From Candidatus Contendibacter sp. (lineage in GTDB: Bacteria > Pseudomonadota > Gammaproteobacteria > Competibacterales > Competibacteraceae): a stretch of DNA of 32,725 nucleotides. Within the stretch, counting starts at the first letter, position 1, and every line of letters begins with the position of its first letter. Positions 7,102 through 15,683 of this stretch are shown one piece after another. The DNA is taken from assembly GCA_020890855.1 (NCBI GenBank), contig JAJHPN010000178.1, positions 1 through 32,725 of the forward strand, written 5' to 3'. Position numbers and translations under genes: made by a program. The notes beneath the pieces were generated by a model. That model had not been told where the DNA came from. It saw only the letters and a program-made list of their open reading frames with translations, and ran no database searches.

Positions 7102-8142
7102 ATGCTTATTAATAATGGCTTTTTAATTAAATCGGCGATGCAATGGCGGGAGCAGATCTTGATCAACCATCAGTTCTCCAAGCGAGCGGCCCAATCGCTA
7201 GAGGGGGTTTTGCTTCCCTATTATGATCTTGGCCCGACCGGACGGGCGCCGCGTTTGGTGCTGGTCGCCAATCTGAATGGCGACGATCTGAACGGCATGT
7301 TCGTCTTGTCGCGGCTGGCCGCGTTTCTGCAAAGCATTGAGTCGGGCCAACCGGGTGATTTGCGCTTGCGCGAACGGGTCGTGATCATTCCCACGCTCAA
7401 TAACCCAAACCGATCCGACCAACCCAGGAAGCGGCCGAAAATGGGCGCAAGACGTCGCCATCCGGACCAATCAACCGCTGAAGGGCTGGCGGCGCTGACC
7501 CGGACGGCGTACTACCGGGTGGATATTTACCCGGCCGCCGCCGATATTGAAGAAATGCCGCAGGTGCGGCTGTATGCGCCGAGCGACGATGAACGGGCCA
7601 GCGCCTGCCTGTTTGGCTTGCCGGCGGTGATCGAACGGCCAGCGGAGGATGATGCGGCGTCGACGCTGGCGCGGAACTGGCGGGCGCAGGGCGGCGAGCG
7701 GTTCGTCATTCATGCGGGTCAGGCGGGCGCCTTGCAAACCAGTCACTGTGAGACCCTGTATCGGGCCTTGGCGGCGTTTATGGATCGCACCGGGCTGATC
7801 AGCGGCCTGCGCCTGGCGACTGAGGACGAGGATTTGCGCTATTTCGGGTTGCAGCAGGTGATCACAGTGACATCGGAACAGTCCGGCCTGTTTGCTTCCG
7901 AACAGGAGGTAGGGCGCTGGATGCGGGCCGGCGAGGTCCTGGGGCAGATTTACGACAGCCTGACGGGCGGGCTCCAGGCGCGGGTATTAGCGCCGGCCGC
8001 TGGTCTGCTGGCCAGTCTGCGCCGGCAGCCGCTGTTGCAGCCGGGCAATCTGGTGGCCCGGATTTTGACGCCGGCGGCGCTCCATCGCCAACCGGCGCGG
8101 TTAGGAGAGCGTCATGGCCGACTGGTTAGCCGCAGCGCCTGA
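7102..8142 (+). CDS. AstE/aspartoacylase-like protein lacking zinc ligands
   Basis: A 346-residue protein with the layout of the succinylglutamate desuccinylase/aspartoacylase (M14-like) family: an N-terminal alpha/beta core and a C-terminal biotinyl/lipoyl-like barrel (GEVLGQIYDSLTGG, VLAPAAGLL, QPGNLVARI). The metal site is gone. The family HGDE motif reads NGDD (residues 59-62), the later DLH ligand motif reads DIY (141-143), and the catalytic-Glu strand reads FVIHAG. It should not bind zinc or hydrolyse amides as the family does. The frame is full length and open, so it looks maintained rather than decayed. The start is uncertain (7102 or ATG 7138); neither has a strong ribosome binding site. 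Its last 29 bases overlap pcm, implying coupled translation. An intact relative lies at 11244-12389. Confidence 0.72.
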   Translation: MLINNGFLIKSAMQWREQILINHQFSKRAAQSLEGVLLPYYDLGPTGRAPRLVLVANLNGDDLNGMFVLSRLAAFLQSIESGQPGDLRLRERVVIIPTLNNPNRSDQPRKRPKMGARRRHPDQSTAEGLAALTRTAYYRVDIYPAAADIEEMPQVRLYAPSDDERASACLFGLPAVIERPAEDDAASTLARNWRAQGGERFVIHAGQAGALQTSHCETLYRALAAFMDRTGLISGLRLATEDEDLRYFGLQQVITVTSEQSGLFASEQEVGRWMRAGEVLGQIYDSLTGGLQARVLAPAAGLLASLRRQPLLQPGNLVARILTPAALHRQPARLGERHGRLVSRSA

Positions 8143-8797
8143 AACCCTCCGGCAAGCGCTGCTGGAGCAGATAGCGGCGGAAATCCGTGAAACCAGCGCC
8201 GCCACCGGCTGTTATGAACTCAGCGAAACGGTGCGGCAAGCGCTGATGGCGGTTCCCCGCCATCGCTTCGTGTCGGATGAACGGCAGGAGTGGGCTTACG
8301 CCAATATCCCGTTGCCGATTGGACGGGGTCAGACCATTTCCCAGCCGTTCATTGTGGCGCTGATGACTGGACTGCTGCTCCCTGATCCGGCGGCAACCGT
8401 TCTGGAGATCGGCACGGGATCGGGTTATCAGGCCGCCGTGCTGGCGCGGTTGGTGCGGCAGGTCTATTCCATCGAGCGGATTCCCGAGCTGGCCCGGACG
8501 GCGGCGCAGCGCCTGCGGGATATGAACATCGACAATGTGGCTATCCGGGTCGGCGATGGCGGCCAGGGTTGGAAAGAACACGCGCCGTTCGATGGGATCA
8601 TGGTCACGGCGGCGGCGCCGAACATCCCGCCGGCGCTGGTGCAGCAGTTGAAACCGGGCGGGCGACTGGTCATTCCGGTGGGAGAACCGGGGCGAACCCA
8701 GGATTTGCAGGTGATCCACAAGGACGGGCAGGGCGCAGTGTTCAGCCGCAGTGTGTTGCCGGTGGTGTTCGTGCCGCTGATCCAGAATCCGGAATAA
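8114..8797 (+). CDS. pcm: Protein-L-isoaspartate O-methyltransferase
   Basis: Methylates abnormal L-isoaspartyl residues in ageing proteins so that they can be repaired. The 227-residue product has the PCMT signature GRGQTISQPFIVALM (residues 70-84), SAM motif I VLEIGTGSGYQAAVLA (96-111), the acidic VYSIER motif and MVTAAAPNIPPALVQQL followed by KPGGRLVIPVG. GGAGAG precedes ATG 8114. In many gammaproteobacteria pcm lies with surE and rpoS; here it instead overlaps a zinc-site-deficient AstE-like gene by 29 bases and faces dgt, with which it converges without a gap. The length is in the usual range (about 210-230). Confidence 0.95.
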   Translation: MADWLAAAPETLRQALLEQIAAEIRETSAATGCYELSETVRQALMAVPRHRFVSDERQEWAYANIPLPIGRGQTISQPFIVALMTGLLLPDPAATVLEIGTGSGYQAAVLARLVRQVYSIERIPELARTAAQRLRDMNIDNVAIRVGDGGQGWKEHAPFDGIMVTAAAPNIPPALVQQLKPGGRLVIPVGEPGRTQDLQVIHKDGQGAVFSRSVLPVVFVPLIQNPE

Positions 8798-10150
8798 TCA
8801 GCCGGTCGGTAAGGAAATCCCGGTCAGTTTCTTGAACAGCGTGACTGCGTAGGAATCGGTCATGCCGGAAACAAAATCGGTGATGGCCAGCACCCGGCGA
8901 TACCCGTCGGCGACCGGGCGGCGACTCGGGCCAATGAACTGTTCCGGGATCAGATGCACCAGCATCCGGCTTTTGGATGAGGCGACGGCGCCATGATGGG
9001 CGATGTCGTTGACCGTGGTCACGAAGGCTTCCAGCAACCCGCCCAACACCTCAAAGCCTGCCGCTTCCACTTCGACCACTGGCCGCGAGACGTAGACCTG
9101 AGTTTCGCCACAGTCCTTGAGAGCCTGCATCGCCGCCGCCGCTGGAATCTCATCGAGCAGTTCCCCATTGAAATCACCGGCGAGAATAGCGTCCTCATGT
9201 TCCATAAAGCACTGATGCGCCTGATCGATAATCGCGCCAATCGCCTTGGCCCGCAGGTATTCGATGCGTTCGCGGGGCCGGGTGAGATGCGCCATTTTCC
9301 GTTCGGCCTGCTCGGCCGAGCCGGTCAGCGGCAGCAACAGATCGCGCACATCCTCAAAACGCAGTTGTTGCAGCCGGAAGGCGTCCTCCACATCAATGAT
9401 CCGATAGCAGATGTCGTCGGCGGCCTCGACCAGCCAAGCCAGCGGATGGCGACGCCAAGCGCCGGGCGCTACTTCATCCAGTCCCAGGTGGCCGGCGACT
9501 TCCGCGAACAGATCACGATCGTCCTGATAGAAGCCAAACTTGCGGAAAGCGACACCGGGCGGAGAGGGGACGGAAAGCCAGGCAGCGCGGGGGTATTTGG
9601 TAAAAGCGCCCAACAGGGCGCAGGTCAGTTGCATCCCGCCGCGATTGTCGGGACTTTGCAGGCGGGTGATGATGCGGAACCCCTGGGCGTTGCCTTCAAA
9701 GCGCAGGAAGTCCTGCCGCTGGGGTTCAGACAACGTCTCCAGCACGGCCTGACCGGTCGCGGAAGCGGCGAACCACAGCCGGATCGCGTCTTCGCCGGCA
9801 TGACCGAACGGCGGATTGCCGATGTCATGGGCCAGGCAGGCGGCGGCCACCACCGCGCCAAAGTCCTGCGGGTAGACGCCTTTCAGGTCATGCCGGCGAA
9901 TCACCCGGTCGCCGACCATTGTCCCGAGCGACCGCCCCACGCTGGAGACTTCCAGGCTGTGGGTCAGGCGGGTGCGGACGTAGTCGCTCTGGGAGAGTGG
10001 AAAGACCTGAGTCTTATCCTGCAAGCGCCGGAACGCCGAGGAAAACACGATGCGATCAAAGTCACGCTGAAAATCGGTGCGGGCTTCGCTGTCGGGGTGC
10101 GGGCGGGACAGCCCCGGACGGATGCGGGAAAGCAGACGGTTCCAGTCCAT
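8798..10150 (-). CDS. dgt: Deoxyguanosinetriphosphate triphosphohydrolase
   Basis: HD-domain enzyme that hydrolyses dGTP (or other dNTPs, in the dGTPase-like group) to the nucleoside and triphosphate. The 450-residue product begins near FSSAFRRLQDKTQVFPL and has the metal site residues H64 in RLTHSLEV and H108-D109 in LAHDIGNPPFGHAGEDA, followed by the FEGNAQGFRII substrate motif. Its length is nearer the longer, type-1-like dGTPases than the short dGTPase-like proteins. ATG 10150 fits the family N-terminus, though no clear ribosome binding site is visible. It ends immediately beside the pcm stop (convergent). With dcd at the left edge this is the second dNTP-pool gene in the window, though the two are not linked in an operon. 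Confidence 0.93.
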   Translation of the reverse strand: MDWNRLLSRIRPGLSRPHPDSEARTDFQRDFDRIVFSSAFRRLQDKTQVFPLSQSDYVRTRLTHSLEVSSVGRSLGTMVGDRVIRRHDLKGVYPQDFGAVVAAACLAHDIGNPPFGHAGEDAIRLWFAASATGQAVLETLSEPQRQDFLRFEGNAQGFRIITRLQSPDNRGGMQLTCALLGAFTKYPRAAWLSVPSPPGVAFRKFGFYQDDRDLFAEVAGHLGLDEVAPGAWRRHPLAWLVEAADDICYRIIDVEDAFRLQQLRFEDVRDLLLPLTGSAEQAERKMAHLTRPRERIEYLRAKAIGAIIDQAHQCFMEHEDAILAGDFNGELLDEIPAAAAMQALKDCGETQVYVSRPVVEVEAAGFEVLGGLLEAFVTTVNDIAHHGAVASSKSRMLVHLIPEQFIGPSRRPVADGYRRVLAITDFVSGMTDSYAVTLFKKLTGISLPTG

Positions 10151-10290
10151 GTAACGCAGCTAGTGAGTGGGAATTCACGATCAAGCATAGTCGATCCATT
10201 GCAGGTCGCCGCACTCTAAACTTTATCCTCTTGTCAGTTTCCCTTGATCCAGTCCGTATGACTGAAATCTCACCGTTGCCAGGATTCCCC

Positions 10291-11232
10291 ATGACGACTA
10301 TGAAAGCGGTACGTATTCACGCCTATGGCGGTCCCGAAGTGCTGCACTATGAAGATGCGCCCATCCCGCAACTCAATCCCGATGATTTGCTGATCCGGGT
10401 GCGGGCGGCGGCGATCAATCCGGTGGACTGGAAAATCCGCGAGGGTGATCTGCAAGGCGTTCTGAACCATCAACTGCCGCTGACGCTGGGCTGGGATGTT
10501 TCCGGCGAGGTGGCGGCGGTTGGCCCGGAGGTGATCCAGTTCAAGATCGGCGATGCGGTGTATGCCCGGCCTAACATCGAGCGTGACGGCGGTTATGCCG
10601 AATACATTGCCGTCAAGGCCAGCGAGGCTGCCATCAAGCCGGTTCGGCTGGATCATGATCACGCCGCCGCCGTACCGTTGGCGGCGCTGACGGCCTGGCA
10701 GTCGCTGGTGGACGCCGCGCAACTGCGCGCCGGGCAGACCGTGCTGATTCACGCCGCCGCCGGCGGGGTGGGCAGCTTTGCGGTGCAATTGGCCAAGGCG
10801 CGGGGGGCGAAGGTGATCGCGACCGCTTCGGCGGTCAATATCGGCCTGGTCATGGAACTGGGCGCGGATCAGTTCGTGGACTACACCCGCACCCGGTTTG
10901 AGGAGGTGGCGAAAGAGGTGGATGTGGTGTTCGACACGATTGGCGGCGAAACCCAGGCGCGATCCTGGTCGGTGCTGAAACCGGGTGGGATGCTGGTTTC
11001 GGTGGTCAGTCCGCCGCCGGCAGCGACCGCTGCGGAGCAAGGCGTTCGCAGCGCCTTCGTGTTCATTCAACCCAGCGGTTCGCAACTCGACGCTATCGCC
11101 CGGCTAATTGATGAAGGACGGATGAAGCCGATCCTGCATACGGTGTTGCCGCTCTATGAGGCCCGACAGGCGCAGGTGATCAGCCAGGGCGGCCATGTAC
11201 GCGGCAAGATTGTGCTGCACGTCGCCGACTGA
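10291..11232 (+). CDS. NADPH-dependent MDR family oxidoreductase (zinc-independent)
   Basis: Medium-chain reductase/quinone oxidoreductase of 313 residues. The N-terminal GroES-like domain starts MKAVRIHAYGGPEVL and runs through AAAINPVDWKIREGD and LGWDVSGEV. The Rossmann motif is AAAGGVGSFAVQLAKARGA at about residues 155-173, with DVVFDTIGG later. There is no structural zinc cysteine cluster, so it is the quinone-reductase-like subgroup acting on quinones or activated alkenes with NAD(P)H; the actual substrate is unknown. ATG 10291 follows AGGA (10281-10284); ATG 10300 is an alternative. The next gene begins 11 bases after the stop, so an operon with the AstE-like enzyme is likely. Confidence 0.88.
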   Translation: MTTMKAVRIHAYGGPEVLHYEDAPIPQLNPDDLLIRVRAAAINPVDWKIREGDLQGVLNHQLPLTLGWDVSGEVAAVGPEVIQFKIGDAVYARPNIERDGGYAEYIAVKASEAAIKPVRLDHDHAAAVPLAALTAWQSLVDAAQLRAGQTVLIHAAAGGVGSFAVQLAKARGAKVIATASAVNIGLVMELGADQFVDYTRTRFEEVAKEVDVVFDTIGGETQARSWSVLKPGGMLVSVVSPPPAATAAEQGVRSAFVFIQPSGSQLDAIARLIDEGRMKPILHTVLPLYEARQAQVISQGGHVRGKIVLHVAD

Positions 11233-11243
11233 AGGCGCCCGCC

Positions 11244-12389
11244 ATGCCCACGCACACTGCCCGCATTGATTTGCCCGTCGCCGCGCCCGGCGTTCAGCGG
11301 ACGCTGACGGCGCATTACTATGGCGCGCCCGGCGCCCGACCCAAGGCTTACATTCAGGCCGCTCTCCACGCCGATGAGATTCCGGGGTTGCTGGTCGCGC
11401 AGCATTTGTTGCGCGGTCTGGAGCAGGCGCACCACGACGGGCGGATCCTCGGTGAAATCGTGGTGGTCCCGGTCGCCAACCCGATTGGCCTGAGCCAGCA
11501 TCTGAATGGCCGGTTGCTGGGGCGCTTTGATTTTGCAAGCACCGGCAATTTCAACCGGGATTTTCCCGATCTGACGGCGCTGGCGCTGGACCGGGTGCGA
11601 GGCCGGTTAACGATGGACCCGACTGCGAATGTGGCGCTGATCCGGAGCGCCTTGCAGGCGGTGCTCGCCGCGCAGAACCCGGTGCGGGAAACGACGGCGC
11701 TCAAGCAGAAATTACTGAGTCTGGCGATTGACGCCGATTTCGTGTTTGACCTGCACTGCGACAGTGAGGCGCTACTGCACTTGTACGCCTCGCAGTCGCA
11801 ACGCGCCGAGGCGGCGGAACTCGGCGCGGAACTCGGCGCGGCGGCGATCCTGCTGGAAGAGGAGCCGGGCGGCCGGCCGTTTGATCAAGCCTGCGCCGGT
11901 CCGTGGCGGCATCTGCGGGACGCCTTGGCGGGGGAGGGACCGATGCCGCTGGCCTGTTTTGCGACGACGGTGGAGTTGCGCGGCCAGGCGGACGTGAATG
12001 ACCGGCAGGCAGCGGCGGATGCGGCGGCGCTGCTGCGGTTTCTGCAACGGCGCGGAGTGCTGGCCGGCGATCCGGGGCCATTGCCGGAACCTTGTTGCGA
12101 ACCTACCCCGCTGGACGCCGTGGATGTGCTGGTTGCGCCGGTCGCCGGAGTGCTGGTTTACGGTAAGGGGCTGGGCGAGCAGGTCAGGGCCGGCGCGATC
12201 GTGGCGGAACTGGTTGACCCGCTCGGCGAACCGCTGGGCGCGGCCCGGACACCGGTTCGCGCGGTGACGGATGGTGTGCTGTTGACCCGAATGAGCGAGC
12301 GGCTGGCCCGGCCGGGCCAGAAATTCTGCAAGATCGCCGGCCGCGAGCCGCTTGGTTACCGGCGAGCGGGCCAGTTGCTGGAGGATTGA
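11244..12389 (+). CDS. Succinylglutamate desuccinylase/aspartoacylase family protein
   Basis: Zinc carboxypeptidase-like deacylase of 381 residues with an intact active site: HADE (H42, E45), DLH with H171, and the catalytic Glu in TVELRG (E244). The substrate-type motif GNFNRDFPD lies at 101-109. A C-terminal beta barrel (APVAGVLVYGKGLGEQV, then GAIVAELVDPLGEPL) follows. It likely removes an acyl group from an N-acylated amino acid or related small molecule. It is longer than AstE (about 320) and is not in an ast arginine-catabolism operon, so I do not call it astE. GAAGG precedes ATG 11244. It follows the MDR oxidoreductase by 11 bases. The 7102-8142 protein is a homologue that has lost all these residues. 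Confidence 0.85.
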   Translation: MPTHTARIDLPVAAPGVQRTLTAHYYGAPGARPKAYIQAALHADEIPGLLVAQHLLRGLEQAHHDGRILGEIVVVPVANPIGLSQHLNGRLLGRFDFASTGNFNRDFPDLTALALDRVRGRLTMDPTANVALIRSALQAVLAAQNPVRETTALKQKLLSLAIDADFVFDLHCDSEALLHLYASQSQRAEAAELGAELGAAAILLEEEPGGRPFDQACAGPWRHLRDALAGEGPMPLACFATTVELRGQADVNDRQAAADAAALLRFLQRRGVLAGDPGPLPEPCCEPTPLDAVDVLVAPVAGVLVYGKGLGEQVRAGAIVAELVDPLGEPLGAARTPVRAVTDGVLLTRMSERLARPGQKFCKIAGREPLGYRRAGQLLED

Positions 12390-12395
12390 TCGCGC

Positions 12396-13634
12396 TCACA
12401 CCAGCACTTCCCGGCACGGGGGATGGCTGAGGAACGCGATGGGGCTGGCGGTCAGGCCGTAAGCGCCGGACTGGAACACCACGATTAAATCGCCGATTTC
12501 GGTTTTCGCCAGTTCCATTCGGTCGGCTAGCACATCCAGCGGCGTACACAGCGGCCCCACTACGGTCACAACTTCCCGTTCAGCTCCGGTCACCCGGTTG
12601 CCGACCACCACCGGATAATTTTTGCGGATCACCTGGCCGAAATTGCCCGACGCCGCCAGGTGCTGATGCAAACCGCCATTGGTGATCAAAAAGGTTTGGC
12701 CGCGGGACACCTTGCGATCCACCACTTCGGCGACGTAAATCCCGGCTTCGCCAACCAGATAGCGGCCCAGTTCCAGCACCACCTCCGCCTCCGGCCACCG
12801 ATCGGCCATGACCGGCAGCCAGCGTTGCAGATTAGCGGCAATCGGTTGCACATTCAGCGGCTGGTCGCCGGGAAAATAGGGAATGCCGAAACCGCCGCCG
12901 ATATTCAGCAACCACACCCGCCCCGGCGCGTCGTCCGCCAGCCGCAACGCCAGTTCAAAAATGCGGTCGTGGGCCTCGATGATGGCTTCGGCCCGCAGAT
13001 TCTGGGAGCCGGTAAACAGGTGAAAGCCCTGGAAATCCAGGCCAAGCGCACCAATCCGCCGCAGCAGCGCCGGGACCTGTTCGGCGTCCACCCCAAACGG
13101 TTTGGAACCGCCGCCCATCTTCATCCCGGAGGTTTTCAGCTCGAAATCCGGATTGACCCGCACCGCCACCCGGGGTTGCCGACCCTGTTCCGCGCCGAGC
13201 CGCGCGACGATTTCCAGCTCACGGGGCGACTCCAGATGCAGGGTAATACCAGCCGCGATAGCGGCGGCCAATTCCACGGGACGTTTGCCGGGACCGGCAA
13301 AGCTGATGTGGGCTGCGTTCATGCCGGCGTCCAGCGCCACCTGCATTTCACCCAACGAGGCGACATCCAGGCCATCGACCTGCCGGGCGAGATGCTGCAC
13401 CAGCGCCGGCATCGGATTGGCCTTGATCGCGTAATGCAGCTTGAGCGTGGGCGGCAAGACTCGTCGCAACCAGGCGACCCGTTGATCGATCAGGCGGCGG
13501 TCATAGGCGTAAAACGGGGTTTGCCCAACCCGCGCCGCCAGTTGCAGCAACGACACTCCGCCAATCTGCAGGCAATCATCAACGGCTGGAAACTGGCTCA
13601 TCGGCCAATGGACGGGTCGGGCGGCATTCATCAT
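12396..13634 (-). CDS. PLP-dependent decarboxylase, exosortase A-associated family
   Basis: Fold-type III PLP decarboxylase related to diaminopimelate/ornithine decarboxylases. The 412-residue product has the PLP lysine in HYAIKANP, the phosphate-binding glycine run NIGGGFGIPYFPG, ELGRYLVGEAGIY, and the C-terminal active-site cysteine in GPLCTPLD. Stretches such as SGMKMGGGSKPFGVDAE and FHLFTGSQN match the subfamily I associate with exosortase A/EPS gene clusters (TIGR03099-type, recalled). The start is uncertain: the frame opens at a GTG (13667) inside a short repeat, followed by ATG ATG at 13634/13631 and ATG 13601; 13634 is chosen so that the PVHWP lead is kept. No start has a clear ribosome binding site. 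It is transcribed behind the acyl-CoA ligase, which is normally its partner. Confidence 0.85.
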   Translation of the reverse strand: MMNAARPVHWPMSQFPAVDDCLQIGGVSLLQLAARVGQTPFYAYDRRLIDQRVAWLRRVLPPTLKLHYAIKANPMPALVQHLARQVDGLDVASLGEMQVALDAGMNAAHISFAGPGKRPVELAAAIAAGITLHLESPRELEIVARLGAEQGRQPRVAVRVNPDFELKTSGMKMGGGSKPFGVDAEQVPALLRRIGALGLDFQGFHLFTGSQNLRAEAIIEAHDRIFELALRLADDAPGRVWLLNIGGGFGIPYFPGDQPLNVQPIAANLQRWLPVMADRWPEAEVVLELGRYLVGEAGIYVAEVVDRKVSRGQTFLITNGGLHQHLAASGNFGQVIRKNYPVVVGNRVTGAEREVVTVVGPLCTPLDVLADRMELAKTEIGDLIVVFQSGAYGLTASPIAFLSHPPCREVLV

Positions 13635-13645
13635 CAGCGGGTTGT

Positions 13646-13673
13646 CCACGGAAGACACGGAAGACACGGAAGG
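13646..13673. repeat. Short tandem repeat GAAGACACG
   Basis: Two exact copies of the 9-mer GAAGACACG (13651-13668) are flanked by partial copies (CCACG before, GAAGG after). The repeat falls between the acyl-CoA ligase stop and the safest start of the PLP decarboxylase, and covers the doubtful GTG start. It looks like replication slippage of an intergenic motif. Confidence 0.5.
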
Positions 13674-13702
13674 TTATGGCAAGACGATCAAGACCGGCTT
13701 CT

Positions 13703-15292
13703 TTAACCTTCCTCCTGAAACAGTCCGCGCAGTTCCTCCACCAGCGCTTTACGGTCGATCTTGCCGTTGGGATTGCGCGGCAAGCTGCGGGTGCGAATGA
13801 CAATTTGCAACGGAACCATAAAGTTGGGCAGATGCTGCCGACAATGGGTAATCAGCCCGTTTTCGCTGAGATCCTCGCGCAGACGCTTGACTACCGCGAC
13901 GATGGCCTGACCCAGCGCCGGGTGTCGAATGCCTAGCGCCGCCGCCTCGGCGACGTGCCCACTGCTGTACAGCACTTCCTCGATTTCGGTCGGACTGACC
14001 CGATAGCCGGAAGTCTTGATCAGATCATCCTTGCGGCCAATGAAATACAAAAAGCCGTCTTCGTCCATGCGCACCGTGTCCCCCGACCACACCGCCAGTT
14101 CGGGAATGGGCAGGCCGGGATTCTGGTTGGGAACCGGGCGGAATCGTTCAGCGGTTTTAGCGGGATCGTTCCAGTAGCCGAGCGCGACCAGTGAGCCGCG
14201 ATGGATCAGTTCGCCCGGCTCGCCGGGGGTGCAGGGTGTCCCGTCTTCACGCACTACCAGCACTTCGGCGCTGGGAATGGCCTTGCCAATGGAATCCGGG
14301 CGACGGTCCAGCTCGGTCGGGGACAGATAAGTCGAGCGGAACGCCTCGGTCAGGCCATACATCAGAAAGGGCGTGGTGTTGGGCAACGACCGGCGCAGCG
14401 CGTCCAGCGTGGCGCGGGGCATGGCGCCGCCGGAATTGGTGATGTAGCGCAGGCCGGCCACCGCCGCTTCCGGCCAGTCCAAGAGCGCCAGTTGCACCCA
14501 CATCGGCGGCACCGCCGCCAGTCCGGTGATGCCTTCGCGGGCGACGGTGTTGATCACGTCGCGGGGTAACAGATAATCCATCAGCACCGCGCGCGCGCCG
14601 GCGACAAAAGCGGTGGTGAGTTGGCTGAGGCCGTAATCGAAGCTGAACGGCAAGACCGCCAGAATTCGGTCTTCCGCCCGGTTCTCCAGATAATCGGCGA
14701 CGCTGCAAGCGCCGGTCAGCAGGTTGCGATGTGACAGGACCACACCCTTGGGTTTGCCGGTGCTGCCGGAGGTGTACAGAATCGCCGCCATGTCCAGGTC
14801 AATGGCCCGCGCTGGGGGACGATGATCGTTGCTGGACAGCAACATCGGCCAGTCGATAATTTGCACCGGCCGGGCCGGGCCGGGCCGGGCGATGGGACCG
14901 TCCACCAGGACCAGGCTATGCAGATCGGGGCAATCGGTCAGCAACGGTTGCAGCAGTTCTGCCCGGTCGCGGGCGGTGACCAGGACGCGCGCATTGCAAT
15001 CGCGCAGAATGTAGGCGACCTGTTCGGGTTTCAGCAGCGGATTGATGGGAACGAAGACCCCGCCAGCCAGCGCGGCGCCAAACAGAGCGGCGACGGTTTC
15101 CAGCCGCTTGGACAGATACACGGCGACCCGTTCCGCCCGGTTCAGACCCAGCGCCAGCAGACCCCGCGCTGCACATTGCATTAGGCCCGCCAGATCGGCG
15201 TAATTTATCGTCATTTGCCGATGGACGATGGCGGCGGCTTCCGGGTGACGATCCGCCTGTTCGAGAATCAGTTCGTGCAGCAGTCTGGCCAT
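13703..15292 (-). CDS. Acyl-CoA ligase (AMP-forming), exosortase A-associated family
   Basis: ANL-superfamily adenylating enzyme of 529 residues. The AMP-binding P-loop YTSGSTGKPKGV lies at residues 173-184, with MYGLTEAFRSTY (A5 motif), SGDTVRMDEDGFLYFIGRKDD (A7/A8), TSGYRVSPTEIEE (hinge) and the terminal catalytic lysine in NPNGKIDRK. It activates a carboxylic or amino acid by adenylation; the substrate is unknown. Together with the downstream PLP decarboxylase it forms the ligase/decarboxylase pair (TIGR03098/TIGR03099-type, recalled) usually found in exosortase A exopolysaccharide clusters, often with a small acyl carrier protein. No exosortase, acyl carrier protein or PEP-CTERM protein is in this window. 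ATG 15292 is preceded by GGAA. A GCCGG-type tandem run lies inside it at 14866-14890. Confidence 0.87.
   Translation of the reverse strand: MARLLHELILEQADRHPEAAAIVHRQMTINYADLAGLMQCAARGLLALGLNRAERVAVYLSKRLETVAALFGAALAGGVFVPINPLLKPEQVAYILRDCNARVLVTARDRAELLQPLLTDCPDLHSLVLVDGPIARPGPARPVQIIDWPMLLSSNDHRPPARAIDLDMAAILYTSGSTGKPKGVVLSHRNLLTGACSVADYLENRAEDRILAVLPFSFDYGLSQLTTAFVAGARAVLMDYLLPRDVINTVAREGITGLAAVPPMWVQLALLDWPEAAVAGLRYITNSGGAMPRATLDALRRSLPNTTPFLMYGLTEAFRSTYLSPTELDRRPDSIGKAIPSAEVLVVREDGTPCTPGEPGELIHRGSLVALGYWNDPAKTAERFRPVPNQNPGLPIPELAVWSGDTVRMDEDGFLYFIGRKDDLIKTSGYRVSPTEIEEVLYSSGHVAEAAALGIRHPALGQAIVAVVKRLREDLSENGLITHCRQHLPNFMVPLQIVIRTRSLPRNPNGKIDRKALVEELRGLFQEEG
14866..14890. repeat. CCGGG tandem run inside the acyl-CoA ligase gene
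   Basis: A run of CCGGG-type pentamers interrupts the acyl-CoA ligase, in a segment encoding alternating Pro, Ala, Gly and Arg. The unit length is not a multiple of three, so copy-number changes would shift the frame. The frame is intact here. Confidence 0.5.
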
Positions 15293-15360
15293 ACGCGGTT
15301 CCGGGGTTTGAGCAGCGGCGGTTGGTTCACCGTCGAGATCACAAGCATAGAAGGGAAAAC

Positions 15361-15591
15361 ATGAAAAATCAGGAGACTAGCCCAGCGTGGGTATTGTACA
15401 CAACCAGCGGTTGCCATTTGTGCGAACAAGCGGAGGCGCGGTTGCGCCAAGCGGGCCTGGCCGTTAGTCTGGTGGAGATCGCCGATGATGCGGCGTTGCT
15501 GGAGCGCTACGGCGTGCGGATTCCGGTGTTGCGCCGCCTGGATACGGGCGCGGAACGGGACTGGCCTTTCGATCCGACGGTGTTTCAATAA
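15361..15591 (+). CDS. Glutaredoxin-like protein (DUF836 type)
   Basis: Small thioredoxin-fold protein of 76 residues. LYTTSGCHLCEQAEARL near the N-terminus carries the redox pair C18-x-x-C21, and RIPVLRR holds the conserved cis-proline; the tail is WPFDPTVFQ. It belongs to the short glutaredoxin-like family often placed near housekeeping genes, and presumably reduces disulfides; the partner is unknown. ATG 15361 has AAGGGA just upstream. The frame is open before it but without a ribosome binding site. It diverges from the acyl-CoA ligase and is followed after 92 bases by lysS. TTGACC at 15611 has a poor -10 partner, so a lysS promoter there is unproven. Confidence 0.85.
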   Translation: MKNQETSPAWVLYTTSGCHLCEQAEARLRQAGLAVSLVEIADDAALLERYGVRIPVLRRLDTGAERDWPFDPTVFQ

Positions 15592-15683
15592 ACCCTGTTT
15601 CAGTGAACCCTTGACCGATTGGACGTTTTGCAAAAATAAGCACTATTCAGTCAATCCCCTGAGTCGATCCTCTGAGTAAATCC

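Noticed and set aside
12660-13706. 348-codon plus-strand frame opposite the PLP decarboxylase
   Set aside because: It is antisense to a gene with clear PLP motifs and has a low-complexity composition.
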